From Crossaster papposus (Eukaryota > Echinodermata > Asteroidea > Velatida > Solasteridae): a DNA stretch of 64,000 nucleotides. Where the stretch lies: the NCBI GenBank assembly GCA_037893245.1, contig JBAIAA010000543.1:1396934-1460933 (forward strand). Direction: 5' to 3'. The position numbers and the translations under genes are program-made. Below the pieces are notes generated by a model that was given only the letters and a program-made list of their open reading frames with translations, did no database searches and was not told the origin of the DNA. Shown one piece after another: positions 1-12,572 of this stretch (position 1 is the first letter of the stretch; each line of letters starts with the position of its first letter).

Positions 1-8
1 TAAGAAAT

Positions 9-44
9 AAACACCTGATGTCGGAACAAGCCCTCGAGTTAAAT
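9..44 (+). repeat. Representative 36-bp module inserted in the core unit
   Basis: This is the first of about 213 copies. The module starts AAACACCTGATGTCGG and ends CCCTCGAGTTAAAT. Its last four bases, AAAT, repeat the four core bases just before it, so it can be read as a 32-bp block flanked by an AAAT direct repeat. It has 44% GC and carries the only CpG sites of array 1 (TCGG and the XhoI site CTCGAG). The left junction creates AATAAA. Variants include CTCTAG, CTCCAG and CTCGACTT in place of CTCGAGTT, and TAGACAC, TATACAC or TGAACAC at the left end. In one minus-strand frame the module supplies a TAA stop. Whether it was inserted into a 31-bp unit or deleted from a 67-bp ancestor cannot be told from this window. 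Confidence 0.96.
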
Positions 45-135
45 ATGTAAAGGGAAAGAAGTGTGCATAAGAAATAAACACCTGATGTCGGAACAAGCCC
101 TCGAGTTAAATATGTAAAGGGATTGAAGTGTGCAT

Positions 136-166
136 AAGAAATATGTAAAGGGAAAGAAGTGTGCAT
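136..166 (+). repeat. Representative 31-bp core unit of array 1
   Basis: This is one consensus copy of the core. Of its 31 bases 24 are purines, with 9 G, 1 C and no CpG. It contains a 13-base homopurine run (AAAGGGAAAGAAG). On the minus strand none of the three frames contains a stop codon, which is why tandem copies produce very long open frames with a 31-residue protein period rich in Phe, Leu, Tyr and His. A period of 31 bp is close to three turns of B-DNA, so the A-tracts recur on nearly the same helical face. That last point is inference. Confidence 0.97.
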
Positions 167-2349
167 AAGAAATATGTAAAGGGAAAGAAGTGTGCATAAG
201 AAATATGTAAAGGGAAAGAAGTGTGCATAAGAAATATGTAAAGGGAAAGAAGTGTGCATAAGAAATATGTAAAGGGAAAGAAGTGTGCATAAGAAATAAA
301 CACCTGATGTCGGAACAAGCCCTCGAGTTAAATATGTAAAGGGAAAGAAGTATGCATAAGAAATATGTAAAGGGAAAGAAGTGTGCATAATAAATATGTA
401 AAGGGAAAGAAGTGTGCATAAGAAATATGTAAAGGGAAAGAAGTGTGCATAAGAAATATGTAAAGGGAAAGAAGTGTGCATAAGAAATATGTAAAGGGAA
501 AGAAGTGTGCATAAGAAATATGTAAAGGGAAAGAAGTGTGCATAAGAAATATGTAAAGGGAAAGAAGTGTGCATAAGAAATATGTAAAGGGAAAGAAATG
601 TGCATAAGAAATATGTAAAGGGAAAGAAGTATGCATAAGAAATATGTAAAGGGAAAGAAGTGTGCATAAGAAATATGTAAAGGGAAAGAAGTGTGCATAA
701 GAAATATGTAAAGGGAAAGAAGTGTGCATAAGAAATATGTAAAGGGAAAGAAGTGTGCATAAGAAATATGTAAAGGGAAAGAAGTGTGCATAAGAAATAA
801 ACACCTGATGTCGGAACAAGCCCTCGAGTTAAATATGTAAAGGGAAAGAAGCGTGCATAAGAAATATACACCTGATGTCGGAACAAGCCCTCGAGTTAAA
901 TATGAAAAGGGATTGAAGTGTGCATAAGACATATGTAAAGGGAAAGAAGTGTGCATAAGAAATATGTAAAGGGAAAGAAGTGTGCATAAGAAATATGTAA
1001 AGGGAAAGAAGTGTGCATAAGAAATATGTAAAGGGAAAGAAGTGTGCATAAGAAATATGTAAAGGGAAAGAAGTGTGAATAAGAAATATGTAAAGGGAAA
1101 GAAGTGTGCATAAGAAATATGTAAAGGGAAAGAAGTGTGCATAAGAAATATGTAAAGGGAAAGAAGTGTGCATAAGAAATAAACACCTGATGTCGGAACA
1201 AGCCCTCGAGTTAAATATGTAAAGGGAAAGAAGTTTGCATAAGAAATATGTAAAGGGAAAGAAGTGTGCATAAGAAATATGTAAAGGGAAAGAAGTGTGC
1301 ATAAGAAATATGTAAAGGGAAAGAAGTGTGCATAAGAAATATGTAAAGGGAAAAAAGTGTGCATAAGAAATATGTAAAGGGAAAGAAGTGTGCATCAGAA
1401 ATATGTGAAGGGAAAGAAGTGTGCATAAGAAATATGTAAAGGGAAAGAAGTGTGCATAAGAAATAAACACCTGATGTCGGAACAAGCCCTCGAGTTAAAT
1501 ATGTAAAGGGAAAGAAGTATGCATAAGAAATATCTAAAGGGAAAGAAGTGTGCATAAGAAATAAACACCTGATGTCGGAACAAGCCCTCGAGTTAAATAT
1601 GTAAAGGGAAAGAAGTGTGCATAAGAAATATGTAAAGGGAAAGAGGTGTGCATAAGAAATATGTAAAGGGAAAGAAGTGTGCATAAGAAATATGTAAAGG
1701 GAAAGAAGTGTGCATAAGAAATATGTAAAGGGAAAGAAGTGTGCATAAGAAATATGTAAAGGGAAAGAAGTGTGCATAAGAAATATGTAAAGGAAAAGAA
1801 GTGTGCATAAGAAATAAACACCTGATGTCGGAACAAGCCCTCGAGTTAAATATGTAAAGGGAAAGAAGTGTGCATAAGAAATATGTAAAGGGAAAGAAGT
1901 GTGCATAAGAAATATGTAAAAGGAAAGAAGTATGCATAAGAAATAAACACCTGATGTCGGAACAAGCCCTCGAGTTAAATATGTAAAGGGAAAGAAGTGT
2001 GCATAAGAAATATGTAAAGGGAAAGAAGTGTGCATAAGAAATAAACACCTGATGTCGGAACAAGCCCTCGAGTTAAATATGTAAAGGGAAAGAAGTGTGC
2101 ATCAGAAATATGTAAAGGGAAAGAAGTGTGCATAAGAAATATGTAAAGGGAAAGAAGTGTGCATAAAAAATATGTAAAGGGAAAGAAGTGTGCATCAGAA
2201 ATATGTGAAGGGAAAGAAGTGTGCATAAGAAATATGTAAAGGGAAAGAAGTGTGCATAAGAAATATGTAAAGGGAAAGAAGTGTGCATAAGAAATATGTA
2301 AAGGGAAAGAAGTGTGCATAAGAAATATGTAAAGGGAAAGAAGTGTGCA

Positions 2350-3584
2350 TAAGAAATAAACACCTGATGTCGGAACAAGCCCTCGAGTTAAATATGTAAA
2401 GGGAAAGAAGTGTGCATAAGAAATAAACACCTGATGTCGGAACAAGCCCTCGAGTTAAATATGTAAAGGGATTGAAGTGTGCATAAGAAATATGTAAAGG
2501 GAAAGAAGTGTGCATAAGAAATATGTAAAGAGAAAGAAGTGTGCATAAGAAATATGTAAAGGGAAAGAAGTGTGCATAAGAAATATGTAAAGGGAAAGAA
2601 GTGTGCATAAGAAATATGTAAAGGGAAAGAAGTGTGCATAAGAAATAAACACCTGATGTCGGAACAAGCCCTCGAGTTAAATATGTAAAGGGAAAGAAGT
2701 ATGCATAAGAAATATGTAAAGGGAAAGAAGTGTGCATAAGAAATATGTAAAGGGAAAGAAGTGTGCATAAGAAATATGTAAAGGGAAAGAAGTGTGCATA
2801 AGAAATATGTAAAGGGAAAGAAGTGTGCATAAGAAATATGTAAAGGGAAAGAAGTGTGCATAAGAAATATGTAAAGGGAAAGAAGTGTGCATAAGAAATA
2901 TGTAAAGGGAAAGAAGTGTGCATAAGAAATATGTAAAGGGAAAGAAGTGTGCATAAGAAATATGTAAAGGGAAAGAAGTGTGCATAAGAAATATGTAAAG
3001 GGAAAGAAGTGTGCATAAGAAATATGTAAAGGGAAAGAAGTGTGCATAAGAAATATGTAAAGGGAAAGAAGTGTGCATAAGAAATATGTAAAGGGAAAGA
3101 AGTGTGCATAAGAAATATGTAAAGGGAAAGAAGTGTGCATAAGAAATAAACACCTGATGTCGGAACAAGCCCTCGAGTTAAATATGTAAAGGGAAGAAAG
3201 CGTGCATAAGAAATAGACACCTGATGTCGGAACAAGCCCTCGAGTTAAATATGTAAAGGGATTGAAGTGTGCATAAGAAATATGTAAAGGGAAAGAAGTG
3301 TGCATAAGAAATATGTAAAGGGAAAGAAGTGTGCATAAGAAATATGTAAAGGGAAAGAAGTGTGCATAAGAAATATGTAAAGGGAAAGAAGTGTGCATAA
3401 GAAATATGTAAAGGGAAAGAAGTGTGCATAAGAAATATGTAAAGGGAAAGAAGTGTGCATAAGAAATATGTGAAGGGAAAGAAGTGTGCATAAGAAATAT
3501 GTAAAGGGAAAGAAGTGTGCATAAGAAATAAACACCTGATGTCGGAACAAGCCCTCGAGTTAAATATGTAAAGGGAAAGAAGTA
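2350..3584 (+). repeat. Higher-order block, 2,349-bp offset, copy 2
   Basis: This is the partner of the block at 1-1235. Around 3195 it has a deleted and an added A that cancel out (GGGAAGAAAGCG), so the offset stays constant past that point. It contains a run of about 15 uninterrupted core units between modules near 2677 and 3168, matching module spacing in copy 1. Confidence 0.8.
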
Positions 3585-5719
3585 TGCATAAGAAATATGT
3601 AAAGGGAAAGAAGTGTGCATAAGAAATAAACACCTGATGTCGGAACAAGCCCTCGAGTTAAATATGTAAAGGGAAAGAAGTGTGCATACGAAATATGTAA
3701 AGGGAAAGAAGTGTGCATAAGAAATATGTAAAGGGAAAGAAGTGTGCATAAGAAATATGTAAAGGGAAAGAAGTGTGCATAAGAAATATGTAAAGGGAAA
3801 GAAGTGTGCATAAGAAATATGTAAAGGGAAAGAAGTGTGCATAAGAAATAGACACCTGATGTCGGAACAAGCCCTCGAGTTAAATATGTAAAGGGAAAGA
3901 AGTGTGCATAAGAAATATGTAAAGGGAAAGAAGTGTGCATAAGAAATATGTAAAGGGAAAGAAGTGTGCATAAGAAATATGTAAAGGGAAAGAAGTGTGC
4001 ATAAGAAATATGTAAAGGGAAAGAAGTGTGCATAAGAAATATGTAAAGGGAAAGAAGTGTGCATAAGAAATATGTAAAGGGAAAGAAGTGTGCATAAGAA
4101 ATATGTAAAGGGAAAGAAGTGTGCATAAGAAATATGTAAAGGGAAAGAAGTGTGCATAAGAAATATGTAAAGGGAAAGAAGTGTGCATAAGAAATATGTA
4201 AAGGGAAAGAAGTGTGCATAAGAAATAAACACCTGATGTCGGAACAAGCCCTCGAGTTAAATATGTAAAGGGAAAGAAGTATGCATAAGAAATATGTAAA
4301 GGAAAAGAAGTGTGCATAAGAAATAAACACCTGATGTCGGAACAAGCCCTCGAGTTAAATATGTAAAGGGAAAGAAGTGTGCATAAGAAATATGTAAAGG
4401 GAAAGAAGTGTGCATAAGAAATATGTAAAGGGAAAGAAGTGTGCATAAGAAATATGTAAAGGGAAAGAAGTGTGCATAAGAAATAGACACCTGATGTCGG
4501 AACAAGCCCTCTAGTTAAATATGTAAAGGGAAAGAAGTGTGCATAAGAAATAAACACCTGATGTCGGAACAAGCCCTCGAGTTAAATATGTAAAGGGAAA
4601 GAAGTATGCATAAGAAATATGTAAAGGGAAAGAAGTGTGCATAAGAAATAAACACCTGATGTCGGAACAAGCCCTCTAGTTAAATATGTAAAGGGAAAGA
4701 AGTGTGCATAAGAAATAAACACCTGATGTCGGAACAAGCCCTCGAGTTAAATATGTAAAGGGAAAGAAGTGTGCATAAGAAATATGTAAAGGGAAAGAAG
4801 TGTGCATAAGAAATATGTAAAGGGAAAGAAGTGTGCATAAGAAATATGTAAAGGGAAAGAAGTGTGCATAAGAAATATGTAAAGGGAAAGAAGTGTGCAT
4901 AAGAAATATGTAAAGGGAAAGAAGTGTGCATAAGAAATATGTAAAGGGAAAGAAGTGTGCATAAGAAATAAACACCTGATGTCGGAACAAGCCCTCTAGT
5001 TAAATATGTAAAGGGAAAGAAGTGTGCATAAGAAATAAACACCTAATGTCGGAACAAGCCCTCGAGTTAAATATGTACAGGGAAAGAAGTGTGCATAAGA
5101 AATATGTAAAGGGAAAGAAGTGTGCATAAGAAATATGTAAAGGGAAAGAAGTGTGCATAAGAAATATGTAAAGGGAAAGAAGTGTCGATAAGAAATATGT
5201 AAAGGGAAAGAAGTGTGCATAAGAAATAAACACCTGATGTCGGAACAAGCCCTCGAGTTAAATATGTAAAGGGAAAGAAGTGTGCATAAGAAATATGTAA
5301 AGGGAAAGAAGTGTGCATAAGAAATAAACACCTGATGTCGGAACAAGCCCTCTAGTTAAATATGTAAAGGGAAAGAAGTGTGCATAAGAAATAAACACCT
5401 GATGTCGGAACAAGCCCTCGAGTTAAATATGTAAAGGGATTGAAGTGTGCATAAGAAATATGTAAAGGGAAAGAAGTGTGCATAAGAAATATGTAAAGGG
5501 AAAGAAGTGTGCATAAGAAATATGTAAAGGGAAAGAAGTGTGCATAAGAAATATGTAAAGGGAAAGAAGTGTGCATAAGAAATATGTAAAGGGAAAGAAG
5601 TGTGCATAAGAAATAAACACCTGATGTCGGAACAAGCCCTCGAGTTAAATATGTAAAGGGAAAGAAGTGTGCATAAGAAATATGTAAAGGGAAAGAAGTG
5701 TGCATAAGAAATAAACACC

Positions 5720-6500
5720 TGATGTCGGAACAAGCCCTCTAGTTAAATATGTAAAGGGAAAGAAGTGTGCATAAGAAATAAACACCTGATGTCGGAACAA
5801 GCCCTCGAGTTAAATATGTAAAGGGAAAGAAGTGTGCATAAGAAATATGTAAAGGGAAAGAAGTGTGCATAAGAAATATGTAAAGGGAAAGAAGTGTGCA
5901 TAAGAAATATGTAAAGGGAAAGAAGTGTGCATAAGAAATATGTAAAGGGAAAGAAGTGTGCATAAGAAATATGTAAAGGGAAAGAAGTGTGCATAAGAAA
6001 TATGTAAAGGGAAAGAAGTGTGCATAAGAAATAAACACCTGATGTCGGAACAAGCCCTCTAGTTAAATATGTAAAGGGAAAGAAGTGTGCATAAGAAATA
6101 AACACCTGATGTCGGAACAAGCCCTCGAGTTAAATATGTAAAGGGAAAGAAGTGTGCATAAGAAATATGTAAAGGGAAAGAAGTGTGCATAAGAAATATG
6201 TAAAGGGAAAGAAGTGTGCATAAGAAATATGTAAAGGGAAAGAAGTGTGCATAAGAAATAAACACCTGATGTCGGAACAAGCCCTCTAGTTAAATATGTA
6301 AAGGGAAAGAAGTGTGCATAAGAAATAAACACCTGATGTCGGAACAAGCCCTCGAGTTAAATATGTAAAGGGATTGAAGTGTGCATAAGAAATATGTAAA
6401 GGGAAAGAAGTGTGCATAAGAAATATGTAAAGGGAAAGAAGTGTGCATAAGAAATATGTAAAGGGAAAGAAGTGTGCATAAGAAATAAACACCTGATGTC
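5720..6500 (+). repeat. Higher-order block, 2,230-bp offset, copy 1
   Basis: Module positions here recur 2,230 bp downstream at 7950-8730 with the same alternation of CTCTAG-type and CTCGAG-type modules. A difference between the copies is CTCGAG in this copy against CTCCAG at about 8352 in the other. Limits are set by where module spacing stops matching and are approximate. Confidence 0.75.
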
Positions 6501-6739
6501 GGAACAAGCCCTCTAGTTAAATATGTAAAGGGAAAGAAGTGTGCATAAGAAATAAACACCTGATGTCGGAACAAGCCCTCGAGTTAAATATGTAAAGGGA
6601 AAAAAGTGTGCATAAGAAATATGTAAAGGGAAAGAAGTGTGCATCAGAAATATGTAAAGGGAAAGAAGTGTGCATAAAAAATATGTAAAGGGAAAGAAGT
6701 GTGCATAAGAAATAAACACCTGATGTCGGAACAAGCCCT
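6059..6739 (+). repeat. 227-bp higher-order repeat, three tandem units
   Basis: Three consecutive units of 227 bp begin at 6059, 6286 and 6513. Each consists of two module-bearing 67-bp units in a row plus three plain 31-bp units (2 x 67 + 3 x 31 = 227). Within each pair the first module is the CTCTAG variant and the second is normally CTCGAG. The CTCTAG variant puts a TAG stop into a second minus-strand frame. Shorter runs of the same arrangement occur at 8289-8742, and a three-unit run occurs at 16085-16765. Confidence 0.88.
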
Positions 6740-7949
6740 CTAGTTAAATATGTAAAGGGAAAGAAGTGTGCATAAGAAATAAACACCTGATGTCGGAACA
6801 AGCCCTCGAGTTAAATATGTAAAGGGATTGAAGTGTGCATAAGAAATATGTAAAGGGAAAGAAGTGTGCATAAGAAATATGTAAAGGGAAAGAAGTGTGC
6901 ATAAGAAATATGTAAAGGGAAAGAAGTGTGCATAAGAAATATGTAAAGGGAAAGAAGTGTGCATAAGAAATATGTAAAGGGAAAGAAGTGTGCATAAGAA
7001 ATAAACACCTGATGTCGGAACAAGCCCTCGAGTTAAATATGTAAAGGGAAAGAAGTGTGCATAAGAAATATGTAAAGGGAAAGAAGTGTGCATAAGAAAT
7101 ATGTAAAGGGAAAGAAGTGTGCATAAGAAATATGTAAAGGGAAAGAAGTGTGCATAAGAAATATGTAAAGGGAAAGAAGTGTGCATAAGAAATATGTAAA
7201 GGGAAAGAAGTGTGCATAAGAAATATGTAAAGGGAAAGAAGTGTGCATAAGAAATACGTAAAGGGAAAGAAGTGTGCATAAGAAATATGTAAAGGGAAAA
7301 AAGTGTGCATCAGAAATATGTGAAGGGAAAGAAGTGTGCATAAGAAATATGTAAAGGGAAAGAAGTGTGCATAAGAAATATGTAAAGGGAAAGAAGTGTG
7401 CATAAGAAATATGTAAAGGGAAAGAAGTGTGCATAAGAAATATATAAAGGGAAAGAAGTGTGCATAAGAAATATGTAAAGGGAAAGAAGTGTGCATAAGA
7501 AATATGTAAAGGGAAAGAAGTGTGCATAAGAAATATGTAAAGGGAAAGAAGTGTGCATAAGAAATATGTAAAGGGAAAGAAGTGTGCATAAGAAATATGT
7601 AAAGGGAAAGAAGTGTGCATAAGAAATATGTAAAGGGAAAGAAGTGTGCATAAGAAATATGTAAAGGGAAAGAAGTGTGCATAAGAAATATGTAAAGGGA
7701 AAGAAGTGTGCATAAGAAATATGTAAAGGGAAAGAAGTGTGCATAAGAAATATGTAAAGGGAAAGAAGTGTGCATAAGAAATATGTAAAGGGAAAGAAGT
7801 GTGCATAAGAAATATGTAAAGGGAAAGAAGTGTGCATAAGAAATAAACACCTGATGTCGGAACAAGCCCTCGAGTTAAATATGTAAAGGGAAAGAAGTGT
7901 GCATAAGAAATATGTAAAGGGAAAGAAGTGAGCATAAGAAATAAACACC

Positions 7950-8730
7950 TGATGTCGGAACAAGCCCTCTAGTTAAATATGTAAAGGGAAAGAAGTGTGC
8001 ATAAGAAATAAACACCTGATGTCGGAACAAGCCCTCGAGTTAAATATGTAAAGGGAAAGAAGTGTGCATAAGAAATATGTAAAGGGAAAGAAGTGTGCAT
8101 AAGAAATATGTAAAGGGAAAGAAGTGTGCATAAGAAATATGTAAAGGGAAAGAAGTGTGCATAAGAAATATGTAAAGGGAAAGAAGTGTGCATAAGAAAT
8201 ATGTAAAGGGAAAGAAGTGTGCATAAGAAATATGTAAAGGGAAAGAAGTGTGCATAAGAAATAAACACCTGATGTCGGAACAAGCCCTCTAGTTAAATAT
8301 GTAAAGGGAAAGAAGTGTGCATAAGAAATAAACACCTGATGTCGGAACAAGCCCTCCAGTTAAATATGTAAAGGGAAAGAAGTGTGCATAAGAAATATGT
8401 AAAGGGAAAGAAGTGTGCATAAGAAATATGTAAAGGGAAAGAAGTGTGCATAAGAAATATGTAAAGGGAAAGAAGTGTGCATAAGAAATAAACACCTGAT
8501 GTCGGAACAAGCCCTCTAGTTAAATATGTAAAGGGAAAGAAGTGTGCATAAGAAATAAACACCTGATGTCGGAACAAGCCCTCGAGTTAAATATGTAAAG
8601 GGATTGAAGTGTGCATAAGAAATATGTAAAGGGAAAGAAGTGTGCATAAGAAATATGTAAAGGGAAAGAAGTGTGCATAAGAAATATGTAAAGGGAAAGA
8701 AGTGTGCATAAGAAATAAACACCTGATGTC
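7950..8730 (+). repeat. Higher-order block, 2,230-bp offset, copy 2
   Basis: This is the partner of 5720-6500. Part of it, including the private CTCCAG module at 8352, recurs again at about 16066-16526 (offset 7,796), so the segment has been copied at least twice. Confidence 0.75.
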
Positions 8731-8742
8731 GGAACAAGCCCT
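8289..8742 (+). repeat. 227-bp higher-order repeat, two tandem units
   Basis: Units begin at 8289 and 8516 with the paired-module pattern described for 6059-6739. The first unit carries the rare CTCCAG module at 8352, a useful marker because it reappears at 16148. Confidence 0.85.
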
Positions 8743-9185
8743 CTAGTTAAATATGTAAAGGGAAAGAAGTGTGCATAAGAAATATGTAAAGGGAAAGAAG
8801 TGTGCATAAGAAATATGTAAAGGGAAAGAAGTGTGCATAAGAAATATGTAAAGGGAAAGAAGTGTGCATAAGAAATATGTAAAGGGAAAGAAGTGTGCAT
8901 AAGAAATATGTAAAGGGAAAGAAGTGTGCATAAGAAATATGTAAAGGGAAAGAAGTGTGCATAAGAAATATGTAAAGGGAAAGAAGTGTGCATAAGAAAT
9001 ATGTAAAGGGAAAGAAGTGTGCATAAGAAATATGTAAAGGGAAAGAAGTGTGCATAAGAAATATGTAAAGGGAAAGAAGTGTGCATAAGAAATATGTAAA
9101 GGGAAAGAAGTGTGCATAAGAAATATGTAAAGGGAAAGAAGTGTGCATACGAAATAAACACCTGATGTCGGAACAAGCCCTCGAG

Positions 9186-12100
9186 TTAAATATGTAAAGG
9201 GAAAGAAGTGTGCATAAGAAATATGTAAAGGGAAAGAAGTGTGCATAAGAAATATGTAAAGGGAAAGAAGTGTGCATAAGAAATATGTAAAGGGAAAGAA
9301 GTGTGCATAAGAAATATGTAAAGGGAAAGAAGTGTGCATAAGAAATAAACACCTGATGTCGGAACAAGCCCTCGAGTTAAATATGTAAAGGGAAAGAAGT
9401 GTGCATAAGAAATATGTAAAGGGAAAGAAGTGTGCATAAGAAATATGTAAAGGGAAAGAAGTGTGCATAAGAAATATGTAAAGGGAAAGAAGTGTGCATA
9501 AGAAATATGTAAAGGGAAAGAAGTGTGCATAAGAAATATGTAAAGGGAAAGAAGTGTGCATAAGAAATATGTAAAGGGAAAGAAGTGTGCATAAGAAATA
9601 TGTAAAGGGAAAGAAGTGTGCATAAGAAATAAACACCTGATGTCGGAACAAGCCCTCGAGTTAAATATGTAAAGGGAAAGAAGTGTGCATAAGAAATATG
9701 TAAAGGGAAAGAAGAGTGCATAAGAAATATGTAAAGGGAAAGAAGTGTGCATAAGAAATATGTAAAGGGAAAGAAGTGTGCATAAGAAATATGTAAAGGG
9801 AAAGAAGTGTGCATAAGAAATATGTAAAGGGAAAGAAGTGTGCATAAGAAATATGTAAAGGGAAAGAAGTGTGCATAAGAAATATGTAAAGGGAAAGAAG
9901 TGTGCATAAGAAATATGTAAAGGGAAAGAAGTGTGCATAAGAAATAAACACCTGATGTCGGAACAAGCCCTCGAGTTAAATATGTAAAGGGAAAGAAGTG
10001 TGCATAAGAAATATGTAAAGGGAAAGAAGTGTGCATAAGAAATATGTAAAGGGAAAGAAGTGTGCATAAGAAATATGTAAAGGGAAAGAAGTGTGCATAA
10101 GAAATATGTAAAGGGAAAGAAGTGTGCATAAGAAATAAACACCTGATGTCGGAACAAGCCCTCTAGTTAAATATGTAAAGGGAAAGAAGTGTGCATAAGA
10201 AATATGTAAAGGGAAAGAAGTGTGCATAAGAAATAAACACCTGATGTCGGAACAAGCCCTCGAGTTAAATATGTAAAGGGAAAGAAGTGTGCATAAGAAA
10301 TATGTAAAGGGAAAGAAGTGTGCATAAGAAATATGTAAAGGGAAAGAAGTGTGCATAAGAAATATGTAAAGGGAAAGAAGTGTGCATAAGAAATATGTAA
10401 AGGGAAAGAAGTGTGCATAAGAAATATGTAAAGGGAAAGAAGTGTGCATAAGAAATATGTAAAGGGAAAGAAGTGTGCATAAGAAATATGTAAAGGGAAA
10501 GAAGTGTGCATAAGAAATATGTAAAGGGAAAGAAGTGTGCATAAGAAATATGTAAAGGGAAAGAAGTGTGCATAAGAAATATGTAAAGGGAAAGAAGTGT
10601 GCATAAGAAATATGTAAAGGGAAAGAAGTGTGCATAAGAAATATGTAAAGGGAAAGAAGTGTGCATAAGAAATAAACACCTGATGTCGGAACAAGCCCTC
10701 GAGTTAAATATGTAAAGGGAAAGAAGTGTGCATAAGAAATATGTAAAGGGAAAGAAGTGTGCATAAGAAATATGTAAAGGGAAAGAAGTGTGCATAAGAA
10801 ATAAACACCTGATGTCGGAACAAGCCCTCGAGTTAAATATGTAAAGGGAAAGAAGTGTGCATAAGAAATATGTAAAGGGAAAGAAGTGTGCATAAGAAAT
10901 ATGTAAAGGGAAAGAAGTGTGCATAAGAAATATGTAAAGGGAAAGAAGTGTGCATAAGAAATAAACACCTGATGTCGGAACAAGCCCTCGAGTTAAATAT
11001 GTAAAGGGAAAGAAGTATGCATAAGAAATATGTAAAGGGAAAGAAGTGTGCATAAGAAATATGTAAAGGGAAAGAAGTGTGCATAAGAAATATGTAAAGG
11101 GAAAGAAGTGTGCATAAGAAATATGTAAAGGGAAAGAAGTGTGCATAAGAAATATGTAAAGGGAAAGAAGTGTGCATAAGAAATATGTAAAGGGAAAGAA
11201 GTGTGCATAAAAAATATGTAAAGGGAAAGAAGTGTGCATAAGAAATAAACACCTGATGTCGGAACAAGCCCTCGAGTTAAATATGTAAAGGGAAAGAAGT
11301 GTGCATAAGAAATATGTAAAGGGAAAGAAGTGTGCATAAGAAATATGTAAAGGGAAAGAAGTGTGCATAAGAAATATGTAAAGGGAAAGAAGTGTGCATA
11401 AGAAATATGTAAAGGGAAAGAAGTGTGCATAAGAAATATGTAAAGGGAAAGAAGTGTGCATAAGAAATATGTAAAGGGAAAGAAGTGTGCATAAGAAATA
11501 TGTAAAGGGAAAGAAGTGTGCATAAGAAATATGTAAAGGGAAAGAAGTGTGCATAAGAAATATGTAAAGGGAAAGAAGTGTGCATAAGAAATAAACACCT
11601 GATGTCGGAACAAGCCCTCGAGTTAAATATGTAAAGGGAAAGAAGTGTGCATAAGAAATATGTAAAGGGAAAGAAGTGTGCATAATAAATAAACACCTGA
11701 TGTCGGAACAAGCCCTCGAGTTAAATATGTAAAGGGAAAGAAGTGTGCATAAGAAATATGTAAAGGGAAAGAAGTGTGCATAAGAAATATGTAAAGGGAA
11801 AGAAGTGTGCATAAGAAATAAACACCTGATGTCGGAACAAGCCCTCGAGTTAAATATGTAAAGGGAAAGAAGTATGCATAAGTAATATGTAAAGGGAAAT
11901 AAGTGTGCATAAGAAATATGTAAAGGGAAAGAAGTGTGCATAAGAAATATGTAAAGGGAAAGAAGTGTGCATAAGAAATATGTAAAGGGAAAGAAGTGTG
12001 CATAAGAAATAAACACCTGATGTCGGAACAAGCCCTCGAGTTAAATATGTAAAGGGAAAGAAGTGTGCATAAGAAATATGTAAAGGGAAAGAAGTGTGCA

Positions 12101-12572
12101 TAAGAAATATGTAAAGGGAAAGAAGTGTGCATAAGAAATATGTAAAGGGAAAGAAGTGTGCATAAGAAATATGTAAAGGGAAAGAAGTGTGCATAAGAAA
12201 TATGTAAAGGGAAAGAAGTGTGCATAAGAAATATGTAAAGGGAAAGAAGTGTGCATAAGAAATATGTAAAGGGAAAGAAGTGTGCATAAGAAATATGTAA
12301 AGGGAAAGAAGTGTGCATAAGAAATATGTAAAGGGAAAGAAGTGTGCATAAGAAATATGTAAAGGGAAAGAAGTGTGCATAAGAAATATGTAAAGGGAAA
12401 GAAGTGTGCATAAGAAATATGTAAAGGGAAAGAAGTGTGCATAAGAAATATGTAAAGGGAAAGAAGTGTGCATAAGAAATATGTAAAGGGAAAGAAGTGT
12501 GCATAAGAAATATGTAAAGGGAAAGAAGTGTGCATACGAAATAAACACCTGATGTCGGAACAAGCCCTCGAG
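9186..12572 (+). repeat. 3,387-bp higher-order repeat, copy A1
   Basis: Module spacing and rare variants repeat with a 3,387-bp period. Markers in this copy are GAAGAGTGCA at about 9711, a module preceded by CATAATAAAT at 11681, and a unit reading AAGTAATATG with a neighbouring GGGAAATAAG near 11880. The same markers reappear at offsets of 10,492 and 13,879. The start coordinate marks the phase of the period, not a proven breakpoint. Confidence 0.88.

Larger units (their letters stand above)
1..1235 (+). repeat. Higher-order block, 2,349-bp offset, copy 1
   Basis: The spacing of 36-bp modules and several private variants match positions 2350-3584 at a constant offset of 2,349 bp. Shared markers are GATTGAAG at about 121 and 2470, GTATGCAT after the next module, and GCGTGCAT at 851 and 3200. 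The copies have diverged by scattered substitutions, for example TATACAC against TAGACAC, so this looks older than the 3,387-bp family further right. The right limit is approximate. Confidence 0.8.

Noticed and set aside
9-44. The 36-bp module as a small transposable element with an AAAT target-site duplication
   Set aside because: It has no terminal inverted repeats, it is far too short, and it always sits at the same position in the unit. Copy by array amplification explains its spread. The AAAT repeat is recorded as an observation only.
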